From Persephonella sp. KM09-Lau-8 (GTDB taxonomy: Bacteria > Aquificota > Aquificia > Aquificales > Hydrogenothermaceae): a DNA stretch of 64,000 nucleotides. Below are positions 25,946-33,711 of this stretch, in pieces (the stretch's first letter is position 1; every line of letters begins with the position of its first letter). The notes beneath the pieces were generated by a model that worked only from the letters and a program-made list of their open reading frames with translations, was not told where the DNA came from and searched no databases. The position numbers and the translations under genes were made by a program. The DNA is taken from positions 1,846,986 through 1,910,985 of the forward strand of contig NZ_JNLL01000001.1 of NCBI RefSeq assembly GCF_000703085.1, in the 5' to 3' direction.

Positions 25946-27154
25946 ATGACACATACAAATAATCAGTTAGCCAAAGAAAAGTGGGCTTTAGGCTCTCTTA
26001 TACTGAATACCAGTTTAACAATACTTAAGTTTATTTTTGCTATTTTTACAGGCTCATTGGCCTTAATGGCTGAGGCTATACACTCATTTTCTGACCTTAT
26101 AGCCTCTGTTATATCACTGATAAGTGTAAAAATTGCTGCAAAAAAATCCTCTGAATTCCCTTATGGACTTTACAAAATTGAAAACATAGCTTCTGTTGCA
26201 ATCTCTTTTTTCTTATTTTTTGCTGCCTATGAAATCATAAAAGAAGCCTTTTTCTCCCATGAGGAGAGAACTCTCCAGCATACAGAATGGGCTATATTTG
26301 TTATGGTGATAGCTATGATAGCTACTTTGATTTACTCAAGACTTGAGATGAAGGCTGCAAAGGAACTGAATTCCCCTGTTTTAAAGGCAGATGCGGAACA
26401 TATATGGGCAGATTTCTTATCATCTGTTATAGTAGTGGTAGGTTTAATAGGAACATACTTTGGATATAATCTGGATAAATATGCAGCTGCTATTGTTGCC
26501 CTTTTTATATTCCATAGCGGCTGGGATATATTTAAATCAGGATTAAAAGTATTATTAGACGTATCCCTTGATAAAGAAGAACTGGAAAAAATAAAGAAAA
26601 TAATATATGAAAATCCTGCTGTGGTTGATATAAAACATATCAGAGGCAGAGTTGCTGGTAGTTTCAAATTTCTGGATATAGAACTTTTACTCCATAATTA
26701 CTCTCTCAGAGAAACCCACAGAATAGTTGATGAGATAGAAAAAAGGATAAAGGCTGAAGTCCCTAATGTTGACTCAGTATTTATACATTATGAGCCTGTA
26801 AGACAAAAGGGGTTAAGAGTTGCATTCTTAACTGATGATAATAAGCAGATAACAGATTTTAAAAAGGCTAACCAGATTATAATCGCAGATATATCAGAAG
26901 ATGGAAAGGTTCAGATAAACTCATCTCTAAAAGTTGAACCTGATGAAAAAGAAATAGGAGAAATCTTATCAAAAATAAATATAGACATTGTAGTGGCTTC
27001 ATATCACCCTGAAGAGTTTAGTGTCAGATGGAATCTTACAAAAGCAGGTGTTATGGTATGGGAAACAGAAAAAAAAGATTTTGACGAAGCCCTTACTGAG
27101 ATAATAAATTCATATATGGAATTTAATAGAAAAAAGGAGAAGGAAAATGATTAA
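25946..27154 (+). CDS. CDF cation efflux transporter with C-terminal NifX-like domain
   Basis: 402 aa. Six TM helices with the paired metal motifs HSFSD (residues ~43-47) and HIWAD (~150-154) of cation diffusion facilitators, then a cytoplasmic CDF dimer domain to ~290 (DVSLDKEELEKIKKII... VDSVFIHYEP). Residues ~295-390 are extra: GLRVAFLTDDNKQITDFKKANQ, then NIDIVVASYHPEEF, which resemble the NifX/NifB dinitrogenase-cofactor-binding fold. Ion specificity is unknown. The start directly abuts the carA stop; the end overlaps the Usp gene by 8 bp. Confidence 0.85.
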   Translation: MTHTNNQLAKEKWALGSLILNTSLTILKFIFAIFTGSLALMAEAIHSFSDLIASVISLISVKIAAKKSSEFPYGLYKIENIASVAISFFLFFAAYEIIKEAFFSHEERTLQHTEWAIFVMVIAMIATLIYSRLEMKAAKELNSPVLKADAEHIWADFLSSVIVVVGLIGTYFGYNLDKYAAAIVALFIFHSGWDIFKSGLKVLLDVSLDKEELEKIKKIIYENPAVVDIKHIRGRVAGSFKFLDIELLLHNYSLRETHRIVDEIEKRIKAEVPNVDSVFIHYEPVRQKGLRVAFLTDDNKQITDFKKANQIIIADISEDGKVQINSSLKVEPDEKEIGEILSKINIDIVVASYHPEEFSVRWNLTKAGVMVWETEKKDFDEALTEIINSYMEFNRKKEKEND

Positions 27155-27989
27155 CAGGATACTGGTTGGAATTGATGGTTCAAAAAGTTCATGGGTGGCT
27201 GCAGATTACGGAATTTACTTCTCAGTAAAATTAAAAAGACCTGTTGTGGGAATACATATAGTTGATATAAGACTCCTTGAAACACCATTTATAGAGGATT
27301 TAGCAGGGGCATTAGGCTTCAGTGTTTATGCAGATTTAACACCAAAATTGAAAGAGATACTTGATGAAAGAGGAAAGGTTCTACTTGATGAGTTTGCCCA
27401 AAAATGTAGAGAAAGAGGCGGAGATTGCTCTATAGCACAGGCTTTTGGTATAGTAGCAAATGAGCTTGTTGATATGGCAGACCCAGAAGACCTGTTAATC
27501 GTAGGTAAGACAGGAATACACAACAAATTTGCACCTTTATTTCTTGGTTCAACCTCTGAAGCTGTAGCAAGAAAAGCAAAATGCCCAGTTATGATAACAA
27601 CAGATAAATTTCAGGAAATAAAAAATGTTATTCTGGCCTTTGATGGTAGAGAAAAATCAATCCATGCAGCCCAGTATCTAAATGAATTTGCAAAAGAGAT
27701 TGGAGTGGAAAATATCACTGTAATTTCAGTTTTAGAAGAACCATCTCCGCAGAAAGAAGAACATCTAAAGGAATTACTTAAAAACTATCTAAATCTGAAC
27801 TACACCCATACATTCAAATATGGATACCCAGATGAAAAATTAGAAGAATACATAGTTGAAAATAAAGATAAATACCAGCTTGTTGTAATGGGTGCTTACG
27901 GAGAGAGTAGAATAAAAGAGCTTATCCTTGGAAGCACAACATCATTTATAATGCATAAATCTCCGATACCTGTTCTTTTAATCAAATAA
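27147..27989 (+). CDS. Tandem universal stress protein
   Basis: 280 aa with two Usp domains. The first begins RILVGIDGSKSSWVAADYG and ends with LIVGKTGIHNK...LGSTSEAVARKAKCPVMI; the second begins NVILAFDGREKSIHAAQYL and ends VVMGAYGESRIKELILGSTTSFIMHKSPIPVLL. Both keep the G-x2-G-x9-G(S/T) ATP-binding pattern. Role in stress or metal response is inferred from the CDF neighbour, which it overlaps. Confidence 0.88.
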   Translation: MINRILVGIDGSKSSWVAADYGIYFSVKLKRPVVGIHIVDIRLLETPFIEDLAGALGFSVYADLTPKLKEILDERGKVLLDEFAQKCRERGGDCSIAQAFGIVANELVDMADPEDLLIVGKTGIHNKFAPLFLGSTSEAVARKAKCPVMITTDKFQEIKNVILAFDGREKSIHAAQYLNEFAKEIGVENITVISVLEEPSPQKEEHLKELLKNYLNLNYTHTFKYGYPDEKLEEYIVENKDKYQLVVMGAYGESRIKELILGSTTSFIMHKSPIPVLLIK

Positions 27990-28002
27990 AAAGGAGCAGA
28001 AA

Positions 28003-28878
28003 TTGGAGAAAGATTTTGGTGGTTTTAAAAATATTTTAATCATTGGGCTGGGTCTTATTGGGGGTTCAATAGCTTTATCTCTCAAAAAGGAAGGTTTTCA
28101 GGGGAAAATATATGGGTTTGATTTAAGCAAGGAAAGAGTAAAAAAAGCCACTGAGCTTGAGGCAATAGACCAAGGCTGGACAAAACTTGAAGATATCCCA
28201 TGGGAAAAAATAGACCTTGTGATAATTTCAACCCCTGTAAGCACATTTATTGATATAGCTCAGAAAATAAAACCATTTCTTAAAAAAGATACCATTGTTA
28301 CAGATGTAGGCAGTGTAAAAGGAGAGTTAGTAAAACAGCTTGAAAAAATACTATCTCCTGTAAAATTCATAGGAGCACATCCTATAGCCGGAACAGAAAA
28401 AGAAGGTGTAGAAAACGCAGTAATAGGTTTATTCAAAAACAAAAAATTAATACTGACTATAGATGAGGAAGACGAAGCAACAAAAAGACTTGAAAAATTC
28501 TGGACAGATTTAGGCTCAAAAGTAGAGATTATGGATGCAGATACCCATGATTTTGTATTTGCCGCAGTATCTCATCTACCCCATGCAGTAGCATTTGCAC
28601 TGGTTGATGCTCTGATATCTTTATCTAAAGAGACAGGTATAGACCTGTTTTTATATCCAGGGGCAGGTTTTAAGGATTTTACCCGTATTGCAGCAAGCTC
28701 CCCTAATGTCTGGAAAGATATTTTTATTGAAAATAAAGAAAATGTTCTGCATACTATAGATGAATTTATAAGATCAATGGAGAAATTGAGGGAGTTTATT
28801 GATAAGGGGGATGAGGAGCGGTTAATAAAACTGTTCTCTGAGAGCAGAGAAAAAAGATTATCACTTGAAAAAAATTAA
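28003..28878 (+). CDS. tyrA: Prephenate dehydrogenase
   Basis: 291 aa from a TTG start with AAGGAG 6 bp upstream. Rossmann motif IIGLGLIGGSIALSL, the substrate-binding GAHPIAGTEKEG and SHLPHAVAFAL are diagnostic of TyrA. NAD(P)-dependent oxidation of prephenate to 4-hydroxyphenylpyruvate in tyrosine synthesis. No chorismate mutase or ACT domain is fused. Confidence 0.93.
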   Translation: MEKDFGGFKNILIIGLGLIGGSIALSLKKEGFQGKIYGFDLSKERVKKATELEAIDQGWTKLEDIPWEKIDLVIISTPVSTFIDIAQKIKPFLKKDTIVTDVGSVKGELVKQLEKILSPVKFIGAHPIAGTEKEGVENAVIGLFKNKKLILTIDEEDEATKRLEKFWTDLGSKVEIMDADTHDFVFAAVSHLPHAVAFALVDALISLSKETGIDLFLYPGAGFKDFTRIAASSPNVWKDIFIENKENVLHTIDEFIRSMEKLREFIDKGDEERLIKLFSESREKRLSLEKN

Positions 28879-28893
28879 TGGGAGGTGTGTCCA

Positions 28894-29691
28894 ATGAAAA
28901 AGCTCTTAAGCGCTCTTCTTATTGCGGGGGTGGCCGTTTATGGTTGCCAAAGCAAAAAGGAAGAAAGCAAAACTTCAGAGCAGTCCAGCTCAAGCTCAGT
29001 AATGGAAACAGTCCAAAGTGGTGTTAACAGTATGACAGAAAAAGCTGGAGAAGTTGCAAATGCTGCAAAAGAGGCTGCACAAAACACTGTTGATGCTGTA
29101 AAATCTGGAGCACAACAGGCAGCTCAAGCAACAAAAGAAGCAGCAGGAAATGCTGTAAACGCAGCAAAAGAAGCTGCAGGCAACGCAGCTAATAAAGCTG
29201 GAGAGGTAGCACAGGCAGTAGGAGATAAGGCTTCAGAAGCTGCACAAAAAGCTGGTGAAATGGCAAAATCTGCTGCAAATAAAGCAACAGAAACTGCAGC
29301 TTCAGCAGCAGACAAAGCTGGAGAATCAACTTCAGCAGCTACTGAAAAAGACAAAGAAACAGCAAACGAAGTGGCAGAAAAAGCAAATGAGAAAGTAGAA
29401 GCTGCGAAGCAAGCTGTTGCAGCTGCAAAAATAGATGGGCAGAAACTGTTTAATGAGAAAGGCTGTGCAGGATGTCACCAGGCGTCTGTGGAAAGTGTAG
29501 GACCATCTCTTAAAAAGATTGCTGAGGCTTATAAAGGAAAAGAGGAAGAGCTGGTCAAGTTCTTAAATGGAGAGGCTGAACCTATAGTTGACCCTGCTAA
29601 ATTCGGAGTAATGCAGGGACAGATTAATATAACAAAAGCCCTCTCTGATGAAGAAAGAAAAGCTCTCGCTGATTTCATACTTAGCCACTAA
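28894..29691 (+). CDS. Lipoprotein cytochrome c with LEA-like Ala-rich repeats
   Basis: 265 aa. Lipobox near residue 18 (VAVYGC). Residues ~25-185 are a long Ala/Lys/Glu-rich amphipathic helix region with 11-mer-like repeats (for example AAKEAAGNAANKAGEVAQ), as in LEA group 3 proteins. The C-terminal ~80 residues are a monohaem cytochrome c: KGCAGCHQ, VGPSLKKI, and a Met ligand in VMQGQIN. The ATG at 28894 has GGAGG upstream; the frame is open from 28885. A strong terminator follows. Likely a membrane-tethered electron carrier on a long helical stalk. Confidence 0.8.
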   Translation: MKKLLSALLIAGVAVYGCQSKKEESKTSEQSSSSSVMETVQSGVNSMTEKAGEVANAAKEAAQNTVDAVKSGAQQAAQATKEAAGNAVNAAKEAAGNAANKAGEVAQAVGDKASEAAQKAGEMAKSAANKATETAASAADKAGESTSAATEKDKETANEVAEKANEKVEAAKQAVAAAKIDGQKLFNEKGCAGCHQASVESVGPSLKKIAEAYKGKEEELVKFLNGEAEPIVDPAKFGVMQGQINITKALSDEERKALADFILSH

Positions 29692-29701
29692 TCTAATACA
29701 T

Positions 29702-29720
29702 GCCCCCGGGTTAAGGGGGC
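29702..29720 (+). terminator. Terminator after the lipoprotein cytochrome gene
   Basis: A GCCCCC/GGGGGC stem of 6 bp with a 7-nt loop, 10 bp after the stop codon, followed by TTATCTTTGT. A rho-independent terminator that ends the upstream operon. The 180 bp that follow to the peroxiredoxin gene are AT-rich with no confident promoter. Confidence 0.7.
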
Positions 29721-29902
29721 TTATCTTTGTAAGGAGTTTCCATTAATGAAATATCTTTTCTCAAAATAGAAAATCTCCTGTTTGTATTCCAGATTAAATG
29801 TCCTGGTTTGAAAATCTGTAAAACTTTACAAATACCCTTTAAAATTTTTTTAGCAGACATATATTAATAATTAGAAACAAAAAATAAAAAGGAGGTAGGA
29901 GT

Positions 29903-30562
29903 ATGGAAGAAGTCAGAATTCCAGTAATAGGTGAAAAGTTTCCAGAAATGGAAGTAAAAACAACCCATGGAGTAAAAAAACTGCCAGATGATTATAAAGG
30001 AAAATGGTTTGTCCTTTTTAGCCATCCTGCAGATTTTACTCCTGTGTGCACAACAGAGTTTGTAGCATTCCAGAAAAGAAAGGACAAGTTTGATGAGCTT
30101 AATTGCGAGCTTATAGGACTGTCTGTTGACCAGGTATTTTCACATATCAAATGGGTAGAATGGATTAAGGAGAAAACAGGAGTAGAAATTACATTCCCAA
30201 TCATTGCTGATGACATGGGACAGGTAGCCCAAAAACTGGGAATGATACATCCTAAAAAAGGAACAAATACTGTAAGAGCGGTATTTATCGTTGATGACAA
30301 AGGTATTATAAGACTGATACTCTACTATCCACAAGAAGTAGGTAGAAATATTGATGAAGTTGTAAGGGCTGTAAAAGCTTTACAAACATCAGATAAATAC
30401 GGTGTTGCTACACCTGCTAACTGGCCAGAAAACGAACTTGTTAAAGACCATGTTATTATCCCACCGGCTACAAGTGAAGAGGAAGCAAAAGAAAGACTCA
30501 AAAAAGCTGAAGCTGGTGAGATTGAATGCTTTGACTGGTGGTTCTGTCACAAAACATTATAA
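29903..30562 (+). CDS. Peroxiredoxin (Prx6/archaeal-type)
   Basis: 219 aa. The peroxidatic Cys is in [13 protein letters not shown]; the C-terminal arm ends in [10 protein letters not shown], as in archaeal hexadecameric Prx proteins. Reduces hydrogen peroxide and organic hydroperoxides. AGGAGGT 10 bp before the ATG. Monocistronic, with terminators on each side. Confidence 0.92.
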   Translation: MEEVRIPVIGEKFPEMEVKTTHGVKKLPDDYKGKWFVLFSHPADFTPVCTTEFVAFQKRKDKFDELNCELIGLSVDQVFSHIKWVEWIKEKTGVEITFPIIADDMGQVAQKLGMIHPKKGTNTVRAVFIVDDKGIIRLILYYPQEVGRNIDEVVRAVKALQTSDKYGVATPANWPENELVKDHVIIPPATSEEEAKERLKKAEAGEIECFDWWFCHKTL

Positions 30563-30588
30563 AAAAAGGGGCTTTTGCCCCCCTTTTA
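30562..30588. terminator. Bidirectional terminator between the Prx gene and its convergent neighbour
   Basis: AAAAAAA, GGGGC, TTTT, GCCCC, then CCTTTT: a stem of 5 G/C pairs at 30568-30581 with A-run on one side and T-run on the other, so it can serve both strands. The convergent gene stops inside it at 30586-30588. Confidence 0.75.
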
Positions 30589-30888
30589 TTCTTTGAAGCC
30601 TTTAATACAGGCCTGTTTTATATCCTCTCTAATCTGTGAATATGTTCCTTTTGGCAGCTGGCATACTTTAACACATTGCTCATGGAAATGTTTTGCAACC
30701 TCAGGTTTTACATTATGACTTAAAAGGTATTTTTCCAGAGTTTTTCCTGTTTTCTCACAATCAACATTATCCACATCACATCCGTCAAGAATTGATACAT
30801 AAGTATCACATACCTGATTTATTTCCTGTTGGGATTGAGCAAAGGCAAACATACTTACCGATAAAAATGCAAATAAAACTTTTTTCAT
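30586..30888 (-). CDS. Small exported four-to-five-cysteine protein, unknown
   Basis: 100 aa. Signal peptide MKKVLFAFLSVSMFAFAQS, then a helical ~80-residue domain with cysteines spaced as VCDTYV, GCDVDNVDCEK, QCVKVCQL and ACIKG, suggesting two or three periplasmic disulfides. No family recognised. It starts 12 bp past the scpA stop and so is downstream in the lpxK-scpA operon. Confidence 0.6.
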   Translation of the reverse strand: MKKVLFAFLSVSMFAFAQSQQEINQVCDTYVSILDGCDVDNVDCEKTGKTLEKYLLSHNVKPEVAKHFHEQCVKVCQLPKGTYSQIREDIKQACIKGFKE

Positions 30889-30900
30889 TAAAACCTCCGA

Positions 30901-31530
30901 TTAAGCTATTTTTTGTAGTTTTTGCTGGTTTTTCTCTATATATATTTCTCCAAACTCTTCTTCCTGATAAATATTTATTACACCTTCGTAGTTCAGGAAT
31001 AAAAGGGCAACAAATGCCTGTGCCTTATTTGGATGATTCAGCTCAGAAAGGGTTATAAATCCTTCAAGCTGCTCGAACTCTTTTTCAAGGGCTTCTATAG
31101 TTTCCTCCAGTGTTGCATGGAATAGAGGAATTTCAAGTGTTTTAGGTTTTCTTTTGTAGCCTTTTCTTCTGGTGTATTTCCTTTTTGGCTTAAACTCAAT
31201 TACAGGGGCTATATATTTCTTAAGCACGTGTGCAATCTCATCAATTGTGTAAAATCTTTTTATACCAAAAACTCTTTTTCTGGAAATTTTTTCTTCTGTC
31301 TCTTCCTCTTTCCCAAGGTCTAAAGCGTCAGCCTTCATTTTAAGTAGCAATGCAGCAGCTGCAAGGGCTTTTGAAGCAAGTCTAAGGTCTGGAATGTGCA
31401 TCTTTTTTATTTCCTGAAGATACTTATCTGCCAGTTCAACTATATCAACATTCCACGGGTCAATCTCACCATTTATCATTAGTTTCAAAACAATATCAAA
31501 AGGATGTTTCTCTACTTTTTCTGTGTTCAT
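30901..31530 (-). CDS. scpA: Segregation and condensation protein A
   Basis: 209 aa kleisin-like subunit of the SMC-ScpAB condensin. N-terminal HPFDIVLKLMINGEIDPWNVDIVELADKYL and LRLASKALAAAALLLKMKA are typical of ScpA; the C-terminal winged helix (TLSELNHPNKAQAFVALLFLNYEGVI) is intact. scpB is not adjacent. It follows lpxK by ~22 bp. Confidence 0.9.
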   Translation of the reverse strand: MNTEKVEKHPFDIVLKLMINGEIDPWNVDIVELADKYLQEIKKMHIPDLRLASKALAAAALLLKMKADALDLGKEEETEEKISRKRVFGIKRFYTIDEIAHVLKKYIAPVIEFKPKRKYTRRKGYKRKPKTLEIPLFHATLEETIEALEKEFEQLEGFITLSELNHPNKAQAFVALLFLNYEGVINIYQEEEFGEIYIEKNQQKLQKIA

Positions 31531-31552
31531 AACTATCTCCAGCGGTGGAATT

Positions 31553-32545
31553 TTACTTTCTTTTCGGATTAATTTTTTTGTTAATAAATTCCACCATTTC
31601 TTCAGGTAATTTTAACTCATATTTTAATGCAAAGATATTGTATTTTTTGATTGTTTCAGGCTTTAATTTTATGATGTCTTTTTCTGTTGTTATCCATTTA
31701 TCTACATTCTGGGACAGTTCAAGGGAAGGATAGTCATAATGGTCTGGAAAAGATATTTTATGCAAAACCTGAAAATTATATTTCTTTGATAAATCTTCAA
31801 CTGTATTAAAGAACTGCTGATTATTTCCAAGACCTGCGAAAATTCCTATTTTTTCGCCTTTTAGATCTTTGACTGGGATATTTTCTTTTAGATTTGTTAA
31901 ATGTTGAAATTTTTCCTCAGTTATAAAAAAGGGTTTGTCAAATGCTTTTAGCTTCTTCAAAAACTGCTCTTTATTTTTTACTTTTTCAAATCTATTGATA
32001 ACAAATAAATCTGCATATTTATAGGTTTCAATAGGTTCCCTTAATCTCCCTGCCGGTAATGGCTGGTCTTCCCAGAAAGGTTTTGTTGCATCCACTACGA
32101 GAATATCAATATCCCTGTAAAGCTGGTAGTGCTGAAAACCATCATCAAGGATGAAAATATCTGGCTTAAATAGTTCTATTGCCTTTATTCCGGCTTCATA
32201 TCTGCTTTCTGAAACTACGACTGGAATATTATAAGTTGCTATAAGATAGGGCTCATCTCCGGAGCTTTTCCAGTCTGTAAATATTTTTTTCCCATCTGAT
32301 ACAACTATTGTGCCTTTAGTCTTCCTTTTATAGCCTCTAGATAAAACACATACCCTGTATCCCTGACTTTGTAGCTTTCTTGCAATAGCTATAGTAATTG
32401 GAGTTTTGCCTGTTCCTCCAACAGACAGGTTTCCTACAGATATTACAGGAACAGGAAGTTTCTGTGATTTAAGGATTTTTGTATCATATAGCCATCTTCT
32501 TAATAGGGCTAATTTTTCATAAATTAGTGATAGAATTTTTAACAT
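31553..32545 (-). CDS. lpxK: Tetraacyldisaccharide 4'-kinase
   Basis: 330 aa. Phosphorylates the lipid A disaccharide at the 4' position on the inner membrane. An N-terminal hydrophobic helix, then SVGNLSVGGTGKTPI (P-loop), SRGYKRKTKG, DDGFQHYQL and DPL/DQPLPAGRLREP motifs are typical of LpxK. Its presence shows that the organism makes lipid A. Divergent from the diguanylate cyclase. Confidence 0.93.
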   Translation of the reverse strand: MLKILSLIYEKLALLRRWLYDTKILKSQKLPVPVISVGNLSVGGTGKTPITIAIARKLQSQGYRVCVLSRGYKRKTKGTIVVSDGKKIFTDWKSSGDEPYLIATYNIPVVVSESRYEAGIKAIELFKPDIFILDDGFQHYQLYRDIDILVVDATKPFWEDQPLPAGRLREPIETYKYADLFVINRFEKVKNKEQFLKKLKAFDKPFFITEEKFQHLTNLKENIPVKDLKGEKIGIFAGLGNNQQFFNTVEDLSKKYNFQVLHKISFPDHYDYPSLELSQNVDKWITTEKDIIKLKPETIKKYNIFALKYELKLPEEMVEFINKKINPKRK

Positions 32546-32610
32546 ATTTTCCGTATTATTAAATTAATAACGTCATATTTACTTATTAAAATTAATATAG
32601 GTATAATTTT

Positions 32611-33702
32611 ATGCTTAATTGGAGAAAAAATAAAGAAATATATCACGATACCACATCTCCTGAGTTTGATAAGATCAGATTGATATACATTTTTATAATA
32701 CTTGGGTCTGTTGTTCTTTATATTATGTCTTTTGTTCATTTACAACGGGGAGAGAAGGATCTATTTCTTTTTGAGGCGCTGGTTTCTACCGGAGGTTTAC
32801 TTAGTTTACTCTATATGCGAATTACAGGAAAGGTCAGTATTGCTGAGAATTTTATACTCATAGGTCTTTATGTTCTATTTATTATGATTATTATTGATGG
32901 AGGTCTTGAAAAAACCGGTATTTACTGGATTTTTGTTTTTCCCTTTGTCTCTTTTTTCCTGAAGGGTAATAAAGTTGGCCTTTTGTGGAATATACTGATT
33001 TTGGGAACAATAATACTATTTTTATACCTCAGTAACGAGAAGATAATTTCTATTGCATATACTCCTATTGAAATCAGACAGTTTATAGGTGCTTATTTGA
33101 TAGTAATGACTCTCGCATATATATTTGAGAATACACTTTTAAAATCTTATGACAAGTTATCAAAGCTTGCTATGACCGATTCTCTTACAGGTTTGTATAA
33201 CAGATATTATTTATTTAAAAGACTGGAAGAAGAAATTAAAAGAGCAAAAAGATATAATCATCCGCTATGTATGATTATTTTTGATATTGATAATTTTAAA
33301 CAGATAAATGACAAGTATGGTCATGATGTTGGGGATGCTGTTTTAACTATGGTAGCAAGGGTGCTAAAAAGGAATATAAGAGAAACAGATATAGCTGGAA
33401 GATTTGGTGGTGAAGAGTTTGTTATTGTATGTCCTGAAACAGATATAGAAAATGGTTATTTAGTTGCAGAAAAGATTAGAGAAGCTATATCTCAGATAAA
33501 TTTTGGCGATTTTAAAGTTACTGTTAGTATAGGCTTATCATGTTTTAGTGGTGAAACGGCCGAACAACTACTTAAGAAAGCAGATATAGCTCTTTATAGA
33601 GCCAAAGATTCAGGTAAAAACAGGGTGGAAATATATAATGAAAAAAACTGCCCCCAAAGGGAGCAGATAAAAACAACACACCAGGAGCAGCAAGCAGTCT
33701 AA
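32611..33702 (+). CDS. Membrane-bound diguanylate cyclase
   Basis: 363 aa. Five or six TM helices (residues ~25-185), then a GGDEF domain beginning AMTDSLTGLYNRYYL. The active site is GGEEF (RFGGEEFVIV) with an RETD product-inhibition site five residues upstream. All substrate positions seem present, so it should make c-di-GMP. The signal sensed by the membrane part is unknown. A PilZ receptor gene is at 59250. Near its end is an imperfect GC-rich inverted repeat (33649-33667) that might act as a terminator. Confidence 0.92.
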   Translation: MLNWRKNKEIYHDTTSPEFDKIRLIYIFIILGSVVLYIMSFVHLQRGEKDLFLFEALVSTGGLLSLLYMRITGKVSIAENFILIGLYVLFIMIIIDGGLEKTGIYWIFVFPFVSFFLKGNKVGLLWNILILGTIILFLYLSNEKIISIAYTPIEIRQFIGAYLIVMTLAYIFENTLLKSYDKLSKLAMTDSLTGLYNRYYLFKRLEEEIKRAKRYNHPLCMIIFDIDNFKQINDKYGHDVGDAVLTMVARVLKRNIRETDIAGRFGGEEFVIVCPETDIENGYLVAEKIREAISQINFGDFKVTVSIGLSCFSGETAEQLLKKADIALYRAKDSGKNRVEIYNEKNCPQREQIKTTHQEQQAV

Positions 33703-33711
33703 CTTATTATA

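Noticed and set aside
29124..29354. Minus-strand Ala/Ser-rich frame inside the LEA-like cytochrome gene
   Set aside because: An effect of the Ala-rich repeat codons on the opposite strand; not a gene.
33649..33667. Inverted repeat at the end of the diguanylate cyclase gene as terminator
   Set aside because: It lies within the coding sequence, has a mismatch and no T-run directly after it.
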